From positions 1 to 64,000 of the forward strand of contig SYEK01000006.1 of NCBI GenBank assembly GCA_005800815.1: DNA of 64,000 nt, read 5' to 3'. Position 1 is the first letter of the stretch, and the number at the start of each line of letters is the position of its first letter. The notes under the pieces are model-generated. The model had not been told where the DNA came from. It saw only the letters and a program-made list of their open reading frames with translations, and made no database searches. The position numbers and the translations under genes are program-made. Positions 26,959-36,238 of the stretch are shown one piece after another. This DNA is from Actinomycetota bacterium. GTDB lineage: Bacteria > Actinomycetota > Actinomycetes > Nanopelagicales > Nanopelagicaceae.

Positions 26959-27649
26959 TCTGGTCTATCCCCCGGTGATTGTGTTGGTGAAATCACTGTG
27001 GAGGTATTTGGGTCTTAAATTTGATTTCCAAGGTGATGAGAATGTTCCTCGCAAGGGTGGTGCCATCCTTGCAATCAATCACGTGGGATATTTTGATTTT
27101 GCACTCGCTGGAACTGCGGCTCTACCTGCTGGGCGCTACGTTCGCTTTATGGCCAAAAAAGAGATCTTTGCAAACAAGGTAGCTGGGCCCCTAATGCGTG
27201 GAATGCACCATATCAATGTGGATCGAGAGAATGGGGCGGCATCCTTTGTCGCAGCTCTGCGTGCTCTCAAATCTGGTGAGATCATTGGAATCTTTCCCGA
27301 AGGAACTATCTCGACTAGCTTTGAAATCAAAGCCTTGAAATCTGGGGCAGTGCGGCTAGCGATGGGGGCAGGTGTTCCCGTAATCCCGACAGTCATCTGG
27401 GGTAGCCAGCGTGTATGGACAAAGGGCGTAAAGAGAAATCTGCGCCGTGAACACATTCCAATCAGTGTTGTATTTGGTGAGCCAATCACCTATGCCAGGG
27501 GCGATGATCTTGAGATTGCAGAACGTGAACTTCGAGAAAGACTTGTTGCGATGCTTCGTCAAGTTCAAGATAACTACCCTGATAGCCATGTTGGGCAGCG
27601 ATGGGCCCCAACTCGTCTTGGTGGAAGTGCCCCGGCTCCCCTAAACTAA
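26951..27649 (+). CDS. PlsC-type lysophospholipid acyltransferase (first copy)
   Basis: A 232-residue membrane-associated acyltransferase. The HX4D catalytic motif is NHVGYFD (about 38-44), and the acceptor-binding motif is FPEGTIS (about 115-121), giving a 1-acyl-glycerol-3-phosphate acyltransferase-like activity in phospholipid synthesis. It overlaps lipA by 8 nt and so is translated with it, although an acyltransferase is not needed for lipoate. A second copy lies at 37678-38379. Confidence 0.9.
   Translation: MVDLVYPPVIVLVKSLWRYLGLKFDFQGDENVPRKGGAILAINHVGYFDFALAGTAALPAGRYVRFMAKKEIFANKVAGPLMRGMHHINVDRENGAASFVAALRALKSGEIIGIFPEGTISTSFEIKALKSGAVRLAMGAGVPVIPTVIWGSQRVWTKGVKRNLRREHIPISVVFGEPITYARGDDLEIAERELRERLVAMLRQVQDNYPDSHVGQRWAPTRLGGSAPAPLN
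27642..27647 (+). promoter_or_regulatory. Leaderless -10 of the DUF4191 gene
   Basis: TAAACT ends 7 bases before ATG 27655 and lies at the very end of the acyltransferase gene. Confidence 0.55.
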
Positions 27650-27654
27650 GGGAT

Positions 27655-28329
27655 ATGTTCAAGAGAAAAGCAAAGGAAAAGAAGGGCAAATCTGCCCGCC
27701 TGCAGACATTTAGGGATGCTTATAAGGTGACAAGGGCACAAAAGCCTTGGATCCCCTTCGCCCTGATCGCAATCTTTCTCTTGACTTGGATTATTGGAAT
27801 AGCAATCGGAGTATTAATCGATCACCCAGTTTATTTTGGTTTCATCTTTGCCCCCCTCGCCCTTCTTGTGGCCTTACTGTTTTTCACTCGTCAAGCCGGA
27901 GCGGCCGCTTACTCCTCCATTGAGGGTCAGATGGGTGCAGGGGCAAGCGTTCTCATGGCGATCCGGAAAGGATGGACAACAACTCCTGCTGTGGCAGTGA
28001 CTCGCAATCAGGATATGGTTCATAGAAGCGTTGGCCGCGCCGGAATTGTTCTAACTGGAGAGGGCTCCAATCAGATTACCCAACTACTCAATGATGAACG
28101 AAAGAAGACAGAGCGCTTTGCACCTGGTGTGCCTATCGCACTTGTAATGGTCGGTGAGCAGACCGGTCAAGTCCCAATCCGCAAACTTCAGAAGCACTTG
28201 AGAAAATTGCCAAAGAGATTAACTGCGCGTCAGATGCGCGAAGTTCGAGCAAGGCTCAAGGCCGTGGGCGGTTTATCCATGCCGATTCCAAAAGGGCCGA
28301 TGCCCACCCGTGCGCCTAGGATGCGCTAA
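27655..28329 (+). CDS. DUF4191 membrane protein
   Basis: A 224-residue actinobacterial protein of unknown function, usually encoded after lipA. It has a lysine-rich N-terminus, two helices (about 35-58 and 63-82), then a soluble C-terminal domain beginning QAGAAAYSSIEGQMGAG with the conserved PVAVTRNQDMVHRSVGRAGIVL region. The start ATG 27655 is fixed by its -10 and lies 5 bases after the acyltransferase stop. It ends in a 4-nt convergent overlap (CTAA) with the RDD gene. Confidence 0.9.
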   Translation: MFKRKAKEKKGKSARLQTFRDAYKVTRAQKPWIPFALIAIFLLTWIIGIAIGVLIDHPVYFGFIFAPLALLVALLFFTRQAGAAAYSSIEGQMGAGASVLMAIRKGWTTTPAVAVTRNQDMVHRSVGRAGIVLTGEGSNQITQLLNDERKKTERFAPGVPIALVMVGEQTGQVPIRKLQKHLRKLPKRLTARQMREVRARLKAVGGLSMPIPKGPMPTRAPRMR

Positions 28330-28694
28330 GCCCTCACCAAGATAGTTCCACTCAAACGTTCGTGGATTCCACGCCCATTATCATCATAAGTGACGGCGGT
28401 GAAGACTAGAACTAAGAAAAACGTTCGGATGAAGGCCTGCATCGGGGAAATGGGGCCACCATCAACAAATGAGACGACACGAAGACCAAAGATCCTCTGC
28501 CCCAGAGATGCACCACTCAGGGTGGTAAGAATTAAGACCTCACCAAAGAAGAGAAAAAAGATTTCGGGCTTAAATCCAGACATCTGGCCAACTCCTCCAG
28601 AGAGTGCGGCCACGATTGCATAACAGGCCAGCCAGTCCAGGGTGATTGCCACCAAGCGTCGCCCGAAGCGCACCGGCCCGCCTGTTTGATCCAC
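28326..28694 (-). CDS. RDD-family membrane protein
   Basis: A 122-residue protein with three helices and the family's Arg/Asp pattern: GRRLVAITLDWLACY in the first helix and SLGQRIFGLRVVSFVDGGP before the third. The function is not established; RDD proteins have been linked to ion exchange or small-molecule transport. The start is GTG 28694, supported by its -10. An RDD gene divergent from glnA is normal in actinobacteria. Confidence 0.88.
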   Translation of the reverse strand: MDQTGGPVRFGRRLVAITLDWLACYAIVAALSGGVGQMSGFKPEIFFLFFGEVLILTTLSGASLGQRIFGLRVVSFVDGGPISPMQAFIRTFFLVLVFTAVTYDDNGRGIHERLSGTILVRA

Positions 28695-28700
28695 GTGCTT

Positions 28701-28706
28701 AGCCTA
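28701..28706 (-). promoter_or_regulatory. Leaderless -10 of the RDD gene
   Basis: TAGGCT on the minus strand ends 6 bases before GTG 28694. Confidence 0.6.
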
Positions 28707-28720
28707 GAGGGTGCGAATTC

Positions 28721-28747
28721 TTAACATGGCTGTAACAGGGCGGTTAT
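28721..28747 (+). promoter_or_regulatory. Candidate GlnR-type nitrogen-control box
   Basis: Three half-sites with exact 6-base spacers are seen: TTAAC, then GTAAC at 28732, then GTTAT at 28743. This resembles the gTnAC-n6-GaAAC repeats bound by GlnR upstream of glnA in other actinobacteria. A fourth half-site at 28754 (TTGGC) is poor. It lies about 90-120 bases before the predicted glnA transcription start. Confidence 0.4.
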
Positions 28748-28826
28748 GGGCTTTTGGCGGCAAAGACTTACGCTTACCCCATCAGGCAGGGGCTCAACGG
28801 TGAGGACTCTGCAAAGAATACGCACG

Positions 28827-28832
28827 TAGTAT
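28827..28832 (+). promoter_or_regulatory. -10 element of glnA
   Basis: TAGTAT would start transcription near 28839, leaving a short leader that carries AGGAG (28844-28848). Confidence 0.45.
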
Positions 28833-28852
28833 TCATGTCAACTAGGAGATAC

Positions 28853-30283
28853 ATGTTTAAAAGTTCAGCAGAGATCTTTGCCTACATCAAAAAGGAAGAC
28901 GTAAAGCTGATTGATGTTCGATTCACCGACTTACCAGGAATTCAGCACCATTTCAACGTTCCGATTGAATCCTTTAATGAGGCCGTCTTCACCGAAGGTC
29001 TGATGTTTGATGGTTCATCAATCCGTGGCTTCCAATCTATTCATGAATCAGATATGAAGCTCCTACCAATTCCGGAGTCTGCATTTCTCGATCCTTATCG
29101 CAAAGAAAAGACATTGGTGATCCTTTTCTCCGTTCATAATCCGAGTGATGACTCGCCATATAGCCGGGATCCTCGTGGAGTAGTGGCTAAGGCCGTCGAT
29201 TTTATGCGCGCACAAGGCTTTGCCGATACCGCCTTCTTTGCACCCGAGGCTGAGTTCTATGTCTTTGATCGAGTTCGTTTCAAGACAGATATCAACACCG
29301 CTTATCACGAGATTGATTCATATGAGGGCGCATGGAACACCGGAATCAAAGAGGATGCCGATGGAACCCCAAACCGTGGCTATCGCACGCGGGTCAAGGG
29401 TGGATATTTTCCAGTATCACCCACCGATCAATTCGCCGACCTGCGCGATGAGATGGTGATGCAACTCGGGAAAGTTGGCCTCCTTGTCGAGCGCTCACAC
29501 CATGAAGTCGGTACTGCAGGTCAGATGGAGATCAACTACCGCTTTACAGATATTTTGAATGCCGGTGATGACATCATGAAGTTTAAATATGTGGTCCGCA
29601 ATACTGCCTGGCAGGGTGGTAAGACGGCGACATTTATGCCAAAACCACTCTTTGGTGATAATGGTTCAGGAATGCACGTTCATCAATCTCTGTGGAAAGA
29701 TGGTAAGCCTCTCTTCTTCGGAGATGGCTACGGTGACTTATCGGATATGGCCCGTTACTACATCGGCGGACTTCTCAAGCACGCACCATCACTTCTTGCC
29801 TTCACCAATCCAACGGTCAACTCCTACCGTCGCTTGGTCCCAGGCTATGAGGCGCCAGTTAACCTTGTGTATTCAGCGCGCAACCGCTCGGCCTGCATCC
29901 GAATCCCCGTCACAGGATCTAATCCCAAGGCGAAGCGAATAGAGTTCCGCTGCCCTGATCCATCATCCAATCCCTATCTAGCATTTGCGGCGATGTTAAT
30001 GGCAGGTCTAGATGGAATTATCAATAAGATCGAACCACCTGCCCCCGTTGATAAGGATCTCTACGAGTTGACTGGTGATGAGGCCGCAGCCATTGCACAG
30101 GTTCCAGGCTCACTCGATGAAGTGCTCAAGAACCTTGAGCGCGATCATGAATTCCTGCTCAAAGGCGGGGTATTCACAAGGGACCTCATCGATACATGGA
30201 TCGAGTTCAAGCGCAGGCAAGAGGTTGATTATGTTCGTCTGCGCCCGCATCCAGCAGAGTTCGAGCTCTACTTCGACATTTAA
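28853..30283 (+). CDS. glnA: Glutamine synthetase type I
   Basis: A 476-residue ATP-dependent enzyme making glutamine from glutamate and ammonia, expected to form a dodecamer. The ATP-site region is [12 protein letters not shown], glutamate-binding residues lie in NRSACIRIP, and the adenylylation tyrosine is Tyr404 in DKDLYEL, marking the regulated I-beta class. ATG 28853 is chosen over 28754 because AGGAG lies just before it and the N-terminus [12 protein letters not shown] fits the family. An intrinsic terminator follows. Confidence 0.97.
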   Translation: MFKSSAEIFAYIKKEDVKLIDVRFTDLPGIQHHFNVPIESFNEAVFTEGLMFDGSSIRGFQSIHESDMKLLPIPESAFLDPYRKEKTLVILFSVHNPSDDSPYSRDPRGVVAKAVDFMRAQGFADTAFFAPEAEFYVFDRVRFKTDINTAYHEIDSYEGAWNTGIKEDADGTPNRGYRTRVKGGYFPVSPTDQFADLRDEMVMQLGKVGLLVERSHHEVGTAGQMEINYRFTDILNAGDDIMKFKYVVRNTAWQGGKTATFMPKPLFGDNGSGMHVHQSLWKDGKPLFFGDGYGDLSDMARYYIGGLLKHAPSLLAFTNPTVNSYRRLVPGYEAPVNLVYSARNRSACIRIPVTGSNPKAKRIEFRCPDPSSNPYLAFAAMLMAGLDGIINKIEPPAPVDKDLYELTGDEAAAIAQVPGSLDEVLKNLERDHEFLLKGGVFTRDLIDTWIEFKRRQEVDYVRLRPHPAEFELYFDI

Positions 30284-30295
30284 GATTCTCTGCGC

Positions 30296-30327
30296 AAAAA
30301 CCCCGTCATCAAAATGGCGGGGTTTTT
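30296..30327 (+). terminator. Intrinsic terminator after glnA
   Basis: A 14-bp stem (AAAAACCCCGTCAT with ATGGCGGGGTTTTT, one T-G pair) around the loop CAAA ends in five T's. It is the only convincing intrinsic terminator noticed in the window. The nhaA start codon lies 28 bases after it. Confidence 0.9.
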
Positions 30328-30342
30328 CCATTACTCACCAAG

Positions 30343-30348
30343 TAGATT
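30343..30348 (+). promoter_or_regulatory. Leaderless -10 of the nhaA-like gene
   Basis: TAGATT ends 6 bases before ATG 30355. Its TAG is also an in-frame stop, so the coding region cannot extend upstream. Confidence 0.6.
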
Positions 30349-30354
30349 GGGGCT

Positions 30355-31152
30355 ATGTTCCTCAATCTACTCATCGCCATCTTCTTCTTCCTGATTGGAC
30401 TAGAGATCAGAGCAGGTCTGCGCGATGTGCGAAGCGCCATTGTTCCAATCGTTGCAGCGGTGGGTGGGATGCTCGCACCGGCCGCTATCTTTCTGGCCAT
30501 TAATCCAACTTCGCAGATCTGGGCTACATCAATGCCGACCGATATCGCCCTGGCTCTTGGAGTCCTATCACTTCTGGGTAGGCGTGTGAGCCTGAATGTT
30601 CGCCTTTTTTTATTGACACTTGCAATAGCCGATGACCTCTTCTCACTCATCGTGCTTGGACTCTTCTACGGCAATGACTTGCACCCGGCCAAGGCTCTCT
30701 CCACATTGGGCGCAGCGGCGTTCGGCTTAATTCTTCCCTTAAGTAGAGATCACATAAGTAAGATCATTAAGATTTTGACTCCTCTGTCGACCTATTTCAT
30801 CGTACCTGTCATTATTATCAGTAACATTCCATTGAATTTTGACCTCAGTGATTTTGGCTCAAGGACCACACTTTCAATAGTCATCGCACGATTCTTGGGC
30901 AAAGTCATCGGAATCACTCTATTTGCCTGGTTGTGTATTAAATGGGGGGGCCAAACAGAGATCACCATGCGAGAGATTGCTGGTATCGCAATGCTTGCCG
31001 GTATGGGATTGACTGTGGCCCTGGTCATCGCCGATATCGTTGCCACAACCGCTCTCGAACTCAATCAAATTCGACTTGGTTTGTTTTTCTGCGCAATCAT
31101 CTCTGGAATGAGCGGATATATCTGGCTCAGAAGGACTCCTGTTGGGCGATAG
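30355..31152 (+). CDS. nhaA: Compact NhaA-type Na+/H+ antiporter
   Basis: Only 265 residues, against 388 in E. coli NhaA. The core is kept: Asp63 (MPTDIALALG), Asp93-Asp94 (AIADDLFSL) and Lys183 (LGKVIGI), matching E. coli Asp133, Asp163-Asp164 and Lys300. The spacing from the first to the second aspartate site is 30 residues, as in E. coli. About 70 N-terminal residues (helix I and part of II) are missing, and about 47 residues, roughly helices VII-VIII, are lost internally. The reading frame is intact and has its own promoter, so this looks like a stable short form. Confidence 0.85.
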   Translation: MFLNLLIAIFFFLIGLEIRAGLRDVRSAIVPIVAAVGGMLAPAAIFLAINPTSQIWATSMPTDIALALGVLSLLGRRVSLNVRLFLLTLAIADDLFSLIVLGLFYGNDLHPAKALSTLGAAAFGLILPLSRDHISKIIKILTPLSTYFIVPVIIISNIPLNFDLSDFGSRTTLSIVIARFLGKVIGITLFAWLCIKWGGQTEITMREIAGIAMLAGMGLTVALVIADIVATTALELNQIRLGLFFCAIISGMSGYIWLRRTPVGR

Positions 31153-32548
31153 CTTTTCTTGCAAGGAGTATGTGTCCAAAGAATCCAATAATCAGAGCGA
31201 ATATAACCCCAATATTAGAAAATGCCCATGGACCCTCTCTACCCCCGATGAAAGCTAAGAAATAGCCCTGCCATGAGAGCCATGGGGCAAAGCTATTTGT
31301 GACAAAGCCCCAACCGATGATTGTCCCAACAAGCATTATTATCAGCGAGCCCATATTGGTACTGCCATATGCTCCAGAGGCGTTATAAAGAGAGATCTCA
31401 TCGTAAGCTTTATTACGCATGATGACATCTGCAACAAATATTGCCGACCACACCGCAATTGGAACACCTAAGGTAATGAGGAAACCTTGGAATGGATAGA
31501 AGAAATTATCGGCAAACCACACAATATAAATGCTTCCGGCAAGCATGATGAGGGCATCTATGATGGCGGCTTGATGGCGTTTGATCGGAACCCCGATTGA
31601 AACGAGGGCCAATCCAGAAGAGTAAAGATCTAGAATCGCTCCACCTATCAGACCAAAGATGGCAACCAGGGCAAATGGGATCAGGAACCATGTCGGCAAC
31701 AAGGTTGTCAACGCACCAATTGGATCTAAGGAGATAGCATCACTTAACTCCTTACTGCTACCCGAGAGAGCTGCACCGTAAATTACCAGGATGATGGGAA
31801 CGATTGAGGCCCCTAATACGGTCCAGCCAACTACAGACTTGCCTGAAACTGATCGAGGCAAATATCGTGAATAGTCAGCTGCGCAGTTGACCCAACCTAG
31901 ACCGATTCCCGTGATAGCAAAAATCACAGCGCCGGTGAAACTCTGGAGGGATCCATCGGGAATGGATGTGATGGAGCTCCATTGCAGGTTTTTCAGCGTT
32001 AGGGCGATATAGACCAGGGTCATAGTAACTATTGTGATCGTCAGCAGCTTTTGGAGCCTCATAATTATCTTGAACCCAAGAACACCGCCAATGACAGTAA
32101 GACAGACGGCGAGTAAGAAACCCGCACCAAGGGCCACATCGCGATCGACTCCCCCGATGCGTGAAAAGACTGTTCCAGTTGCAAGAGTTGCAAGTGAGAC
32201 AAGTACCGTCTCCCAGCCAAGGAAAACTAGGTAGGAGAGAGCGCCAGGGATAACACTTCCTCGAACCCCAAAGGCGGCTCGAGACAAGACAATCGTTGGG
32301 GCATTTGAGCGCTTGCCTGCAAGTGAACTGACTCCGACCAACAAAAAAGAGCCAATCGTTCCAATCAATGCCGCAATCGTTGCCTGGCGAAATGAGATCC
32401 CAAATCCTAAGAAAAATGCGCCGTAAGAGAGCGCTAGCAGAGAGACATTTGCCGCACACCATGGCCAGAACAGGGATCTGGCCCGGCCTCCTCTCTCTGA
32501 TTCAGAGATTACATTGGGACCATTGTGTTCAAGTTCAAATATTGGCAT
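31127..32548 (-). CDS. NCS1-family cytosine/purine permease (CodB-like)
   Basis: A 473-residue membrane transporter with about twelve helices. The NCS1 N-terminal region reads LFWPWCAANVSLLALSYGAF, and the central GWVNCAADYSRYLPRSVSG (about 218-236) is the family's substrate- and cation-binding segment. Likely substrates are cytosine, hypoxanthine or a related base, imported with Na+ or H+. No nucleobase catabolic genes are next to it. Its end overlaps the nhaA-like gene by 26 nt on the opposite strand. Confidence 0.88.
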   Translation of the reverse strand: MPIFELEHNGPNVISESERGGRARSLFWPWCAANVSLLALSYGAFFLGFGISFRQATIAALIGTIGSFLLVGVSSLAGKRSNAPTIVLSRAAFGVRGSVIPGALSYLVFLGWETVLVSLATLATGTVFSRIGGVDRDVALGAGFLLAVCLTVIGGVLGFKIIMRLQKLLTITIVTMTLVYIALTLKNLQWSSITSIPDGSLQSFTGAVIFAITGIGLGWVNCAADYSRYLPRSVSGKSVVGWTVLGASIVPIILVIYGAALSGSSKELSDAISLDPIGALTTLLPTWFLIPFALVAIFGLIGGAILDLYSSGLALVSIGVPIKRHQAAIIDALIMLAGSIYIVWFADNFFYPFQGFLITLGVPIAVWSAIFVADVIMRNKAYDEISLYNASGAYGSTNMGSLIIMLVGTIIGWGFVTNSFAPWLSWQGYFLAFIGGREGPWAFSNIGVIFALIIGFFGHILLARKAIAQQESF

Positions 32549-32592
32549 CAGATGTCTTCTCTCTCGTCCGACCTTGAAAACTAAAAAAGTAT

Positions 32593-33423
32593 CTAATCGA
32601 GGAAGAAATCAAGGAGAAACTCTTTTGTGCCCGGCACCACCGAGTATTTCTCCAGATCTGTGACTCCCTCCGAGGCCAAAACCTCATCATCGACAAAGAA
32701 ATTACCGGAGCACTCCCTGGCAACACGATTGAGGATGATGTGAGCGGCATCGGCCATGATCTCTGGGGTACGACCTGCGCTGGCATCTACTCCAGGGATC
32801 ATCTGCAGCGCTGCAGTATCTATGACAGTGCGCGGCCATAATGCGTTCACACCGATTCCATCACGCTTGAACTCCTCTGCCATACCGAGCACACACATGC
32901 TCATTCCATATTTTGCCATTGTGTAGGCGACATGGTTCTTAAACCAGATCGGTTTCATGGAAAGTGGCGGTGAGAGGTTCAAGATATGAGGATTACGCCC
33001 TTGACTTCCAGATTGACGCAGAAATGGGATTGCCGCCTGGGAGGCAAGAAAAGTCCCTCGCACATTGACATCAAACATCAGATCAAAACGCTTTGCAGGG
33101 GTGGCCTCAGTCTTGGTCAGATTGATCGCACTTGCATTATTTATCAAGATGTCTAACCCACCAAACTCCTGCCCTGCCTGCGCAATGGCCGCTTGAACCT
33201 GGAGTTCATCCCGAAGATCACATTGGATCGCAAGGGCACGTCCGCCCGCTGCCTCTATCTCGGAAGCTGCCGTATGGATGGTCCCAGGGAGTTTTGGATT
33301 GGGTTCAGAGGTCTTTGCTGCAATAGCGATGGATGCACCATCGGCGGCAGCTCGCAGAGCGATAGCCAATCCGATACCCCGAGATCCGCCGGTGATAAAT
33401 ATCTTTTTTCCACTTAATGTCAT
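32593..33423 (-). CDS. Short-chain dehydrogenase, HSDL2-like
   Basis: A 276-residue SDR enzyme. The cofactor motif GGSRGIG lies at 12-18, NNAS at about 96-99, and the catalytic YTMAK gives Tyr167 and Lys171. The stretch GTIHTAASEIEAAGGRALAI is typical of hydroxysteroid dehydrogenase-like protein 2, which is linked to fatty-acid or lipid metabolism. It overlaps the enoyl-CoA hydratase gene by one base (TAATG), so the two are co-translated; a joint role in acyl-CoA breakdown is likely but not proven. Confidence 0.88.
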   Translation of the reverse strand: MTLSGKKIFITGGSRGIGLAIALRAAADGASIAIAAKTSEPNPKLPGTIHTAASEIEAAGGRALAIQCDLRDELQVQAAIAQAGQEFGGLDILINNASAINLTKTEATPAKRFDLMFDVNVRGTFLASQAAIPFLRQSGSQGRNPHILNLSPPLSMKPIWFKNHVAYTMAKYGMSMCVLGMAEEFKRDGIGVNALWPRTVIDTAALQMIPGVDASAGRTPEIMADAAHIILNRVARECSGNFFVDDEVLASEGVTDLEKYSVVPGTKEFLLDFFLD

Positions 33424-34166
33424 TATCGGCCCTTCTTCGCCATGAACTTCATAAAGGCCTGCGCCGCCTCATCGGATTGTAGCGCCAGTGCGAAGAGCTC
33501 AAACTCAGCCTTCATCACTGCACTGAGAGAGTCATGATTACGCGCCTTCAAGAGAGCTTTTGTATTCATTATCGCGTGGGGTGGTTGCTCGGCGATCTGG
33601 TGCGCAATTGTGGTGGCAGCATCTAATGCATCGACATCAATTGCAGCGATCAATCCCATTTCAAAGGCCTGCTTTGCATCAAATGATTCACCCGTCATAA
33701 AAATCTTTGCAGCCCTTTGATATCCCACCAAAGCTGGAAAGAGAAAAGATGAGCCGGCCTCTGGTACTAATCCCAGTGAGGCAAATGGCATAGAAAACTT
33801 TGCTGTTGGGCTTGCTACGACAACATCACAGTGCAGCAACATTGTTGTTCCGATACCCACTGCATTACCTTTGACTGCAGCCAGAAGAGGCTTGGGGAAC
33901 TCAAGAATCGCACCCAAGAATTTGGCCACCTCACTTGATTCATCCGTTGGTGGGTTGTCCATAAAATCTGTGATGTCGTTGCCGGCTGTAAAGTGCTCTC
34001 CCTCACTTGTGAGAACAACTGCCTTTATCTCTGCCTCTGTTGCCGCACTATTAAGGCTCTGTGCAAGGTGCCCATACATCGCCCGGGTCAGGGCATTCAT
34101 CTTTTTAGGGCGGTTAAGGCTGAGGGTTAGCACTCCCTCGGTGGTTATTGAAGTTATTTCGCTCAT
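33423..34166 (-). CDS. Enoyl-CoA hydratase/isomerase family protein
   Basis: A 247-residue crotonase-fold protein. The oxyanion-hole motifs are FTAGNDITDFMD (about 56-67) and KGNAVGIGTTMLLHCD (about 99-114), and PEAGSSFLFPALVG marks the catalytic-loop region with a glutamate. The sequence is closest in style to delta3,delta2-enoyl-CoA isomerases (ECI/PECI). It is the first gene of a two-gene unit with the SDR gene and has its own -10. Confidence 0.88.
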   Translation of the reverse strand: MSEITSITTEGVLTLSLNRPKKMNALTRAMYGHLAQSLNSAATEAEIKAVVLTSEGEHFTAGNDITDFMDNPPTDESSEVAKFLGAILEFPKPLLAAVKGNAVGIGTTMLLHCDVVVASPTAKFSMPFASLGLVPEAGSSFLFPALVGYQRAAKIFMTGESFDAKQAFEMGLIAAIDVDALDAATTIAHQIAEQPPHAIMNTKALLKARNHDSLSAVMKAEFELFALALQSDEAAQAFMKFMAKKGR

Positions 34167-34172
34167 GGGCGT

Positions 34173-34178
34173 ATCTTA
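34173..34178 (-). promoter_or_regulatory. Leaderless -10 of the enoyl-CoA hydratase gene
   Basis: TAAGAT on the minus strand ends 6 bases before ATG 34166. Confidence 0.55.
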
Positions 34179-34239
34179 GGGCCAGACTCTGTGAGAGGCT
34201 TTCTAGACAGGTTTTTCACCTCAGAGAGGTCCGCTGCTC

Positions 34240-34557
34240 ATGTTTAGAAATATCACAACTACAACGCGAGAGCTCACGCCCTATGAGCGGTTAGTTTTAC
34301 AGTTGCTGTGTGAGGGTAAGTCAAATGCGGCCATAGCCAAGCAAACCTCTCATAGTGAAAAAACTATCGAAAACACCGTGAGCAGAAGCGCGCACGTATT
34401 TGGAATCAAATCAGATGCAGATACAAACCTTAGAGTTTTATTGGCTCTTGCATTTCGTGCCCATTATGGCGATGACGCATTTGATCGACTCAAAGTAGAG
34501 TGTTCTGGGCTGTTGCTCGGAGACCATGGAGAATCTCTTTGCAATCTTCATTCCTAG
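34240..34557 (+). CDS. Stand-alone LuxR-type HTH protein
   Basis: A 105-residue protein that is little more than a LuxR/GerE DNA-binding domain: ELTPYERLVLQLLCEGKSNAAIAKQ, then SEKTIENTVSRSAHVFGI (recognition helix region), then a 40-residue tail without a known fold. No receiver or ligand-binding domain is present, so its activity may depend on its amount or on a partner. Its target is unknown. AGAGAGG lies 11 bases before ATG 34240. It is divergent from the enoyl-CoA hydratase gene. Confidence 0.85.
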   Translation: MFRNITTTTRELTPYERLVLQLLCEGKSNAAIAKQTSHSEKTIENTVSRSAHVFGIKSDADTNLRVLLALAFRAHYGDDAFDRLKVECSGLLLGDHGESLCNLHS

Positions 34558-34563
34558 TATTTT

Positions 34564-35661
34564 TTAGCGCTCAAGCTTTCCTGAAATAAAGTCTTCGACC
34601 TTGTTGTGGGCCACCTCATCGCTGTACTGCACCGGTGGGGTCTTCATAAAGTAACTCGAGGGAGACAGAAGTGCTCCACCAATCTTGCGATCGAGTGCAA
34701 TCTTGGCACAGCGCAGTGCATCGATGATGACACCTGCTGAATTAGGTGAATCCCATACCTCTAACTTGTACTCCAAGTTTAACGGAACATCGCCAAACGC
34801 ACGGCCCTCCAAGCGGACATAGGCCCATTTGCGATCATCTAGCCATGGGATGTAGTCAGAGGGGCCGATATGAACGTTCTTATCCCCTAAGTCATGATCG
34901 AGTTGTGAGGTGACCGAATTAGTCTTGGAAATCTTCTTGGATTCAAGACGATCACGTTCGAGCATATTCTTGAAGTCCATATTTCCACCCACATTTAACT
35001 GATAAGTACGATCTAAGTGCACTCCACGATCCTGGAACAACTTGGCCATAATGCGGTGTGTAATCGTCGCACCAACCTGGCTCTTAATATCATCACCAAC
35101 AATCGGTAGGCCGGCATCGGCAAACTTCTTTTCCCACTCTGGATCTGATGCGATAAAGACCGGGAGGGCGTTGACGAAGGCACATCCAGCATCGATTGCA
35201 CACTGTGCATAAAACTTTGTAGCTACCTCTGAGCCAACAGGCAGATAGCAGATCAGGACATCTACCGCTTCATCCCTGAGGGTTTTGACCACATCGACTG
35301 CGGGAGCATCAGATTCAATGATTGTCTGCTTGTAATACTTTCCAAGTCCATCATTTGTCACTCCACGTGAAACTACGACACCAGTTTGTGCAACGTTACT
35401 AAATTTAATAGTGTTGTTCTCACTGGCCCAGATCGCATCGCTTAGATCCAAGCCAACTTTCTTAGCATCGACATCAAAGGCTGCTACGAACTTGATACTA
35501 GAGATGTGATATCCCCCAACAACGGCGTGCATGAGCCCAGGAATATCCTGATCAACGGCGGCGTTCTGGTAGTAAGTCACTCCCTGGACCAGGGAGTTGG
35601 CGCAGTTTCCAACGCCTACTATTGCAACGCGAATGTCACCTTTACCCGTTGTGATCTTCAT
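34564..35661 (-). CDS. ino1: Inositol-3-phosphate synthase
   Basis: A 365-residue NAD-dependent enzyme converting glucose-6-phosphate to inositol-3-phosphate, the first step toward phosphatidylinositol and mycothiol-type compounds. Seen are the NAD motif [16 protein letters not shown] (13-28), [15 protein letters not shown] in the active-site region, and the conserved [12 protein letters not shown]. It follows padR on the same strand with AGAGGAAG just before ATG 35661. It supplies the lipid acceptor for the PimB-type enzyme at 44-45 kb. Confidence 0.96.
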   Translation of the reverse strand: MKITTGKGDIRVAIVGVGNCANSLVQGVTYYQNAAVDQDIPGLMHAVVGGYHISSIKFVAAFDVDAKKVGLDLSDAIWASENNTIKFSNVAQTGVVVSRGVTNDGLGKYYKQTIIESDAPAVDVVKTLRDEAVDVLICYLPVGSEVATKFYAQCAIDAGCAFVNALPVFIASDPEWEKKFADAGLPIVGDDIKSQVGATITHRIMAKLFQDRGVHLDRTYQLNVGGNMDFKNMLERDRLESKKISKTNSVTSQLDHDLGDKNVHIGPSDYIPWLDDRKWAYVRLEGRAFGDVPLNLEYKLEVWDSPNSAGVIIDALRCAKIALDRKIGGALLSPSSYFMKTPPVQYSDEVAHNKVEDFISGKLER

Positions 35662-36192
35662 TTACTTCCTCTCGGTTTTGATCATGTCCTCAAGCCAGCT
35701 AATCTCGCGATCTGCCGACTCCAGTGAGTGGCGTCGCCACTCCTCTAGATATTTATCGATCCCAACAGGTGACTTTTCAAGTTCACCACGCAAAATCTCT
35801 GCCTTCTCCTTGAGGCGGCGGTGGCGCCCCTCGAGGATTCTTACTCTGTTCTTTGAGGACGTTGGTGAGAAAAAAGCGAAGCGAATCTCAAAGCCCTCGT
35901 CCTCCCATGTATCAGGGCTGACGGTTTCAGTGAGTTCAGAAAATCTTGCTAAACCTCTCTCGCTGATTGCATAGACGATGCGCGAGCGCCGAGACGAACT
36001 CTCATCTGCGCTCTGTGCAATTACACCGGAGTCGACCATGCGGCGAAGTTGCGGATAAAGGACGGAGAAGGAGAGAGCGCGGAAAGGACCAAAGATTGTG
36101 CCCATTCTCTTGCGCAGTTCATAGCCGTGAAGAGGGCTCTGCGTGAGCAGGCCTAGGAGAGCGAACTCCAGAGAGTCACTACGAGAGCGCAT
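35662..36192 (-). CDS. PadR-family transcriptional regulator
   Basis: A 176-residue regulator with an N-terminal winged helix (LEFALLGLLTQSPLHGYELRKRM, about 8-30, then SVLYPQLRRMVDSG) and a C-terminal helical dimerisation domain. It is directly upstream of ino1 and shares its operon, an arrangement common in actinobacteria, suggesting it controls inositol synthesis. GGAGG lies 7 bases before ATG 36192. A dyad upstream may be its operator. Confidence 0.92.
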   Translation of the reverse strand: MRSRSDSLEFALLGLLTQSPLHGYELRKRMGTIFGPFRALSFSVLYPQLRRMVDSGVIAQSADESSSRRSRIVYAISERGLARFSELTETVSPDTWEDEGFEIRFAFFSPTSSKNRVRILEGRHRRLKEKAEILRGELEKSPVGIDKYLEEWRRHSLESADREISWLEDMIKTERK

Positions 36193-36225
36193 GACTCCGC
36201 CTCCATCGTGGGCTATCGGGGGATA

Positions 36226-36238
36226 TATCGATGCGATA
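36226..36238. promoter_or_regulatory. Dyad in the padR/lysE divergent region, candidate PadR operator
   Basis: TATCG-ATG-CGATA is a perfect 5-bp dyad, next to an AT-rich stretch containing ATACATTACACATAAT (36235-36250). On the minus strand a TAATGT at 36238-36243 could be the padR -10, so a protein bound here would block padR-ino1 transcription. Confidence 0.4.

Noticed and set aside
30355-31152. nhaA as a pseudogene
   Set aside because: The frame is intact, all key ion-binding residues remain and a promoter fits the start, so it is called a compact gene instead.
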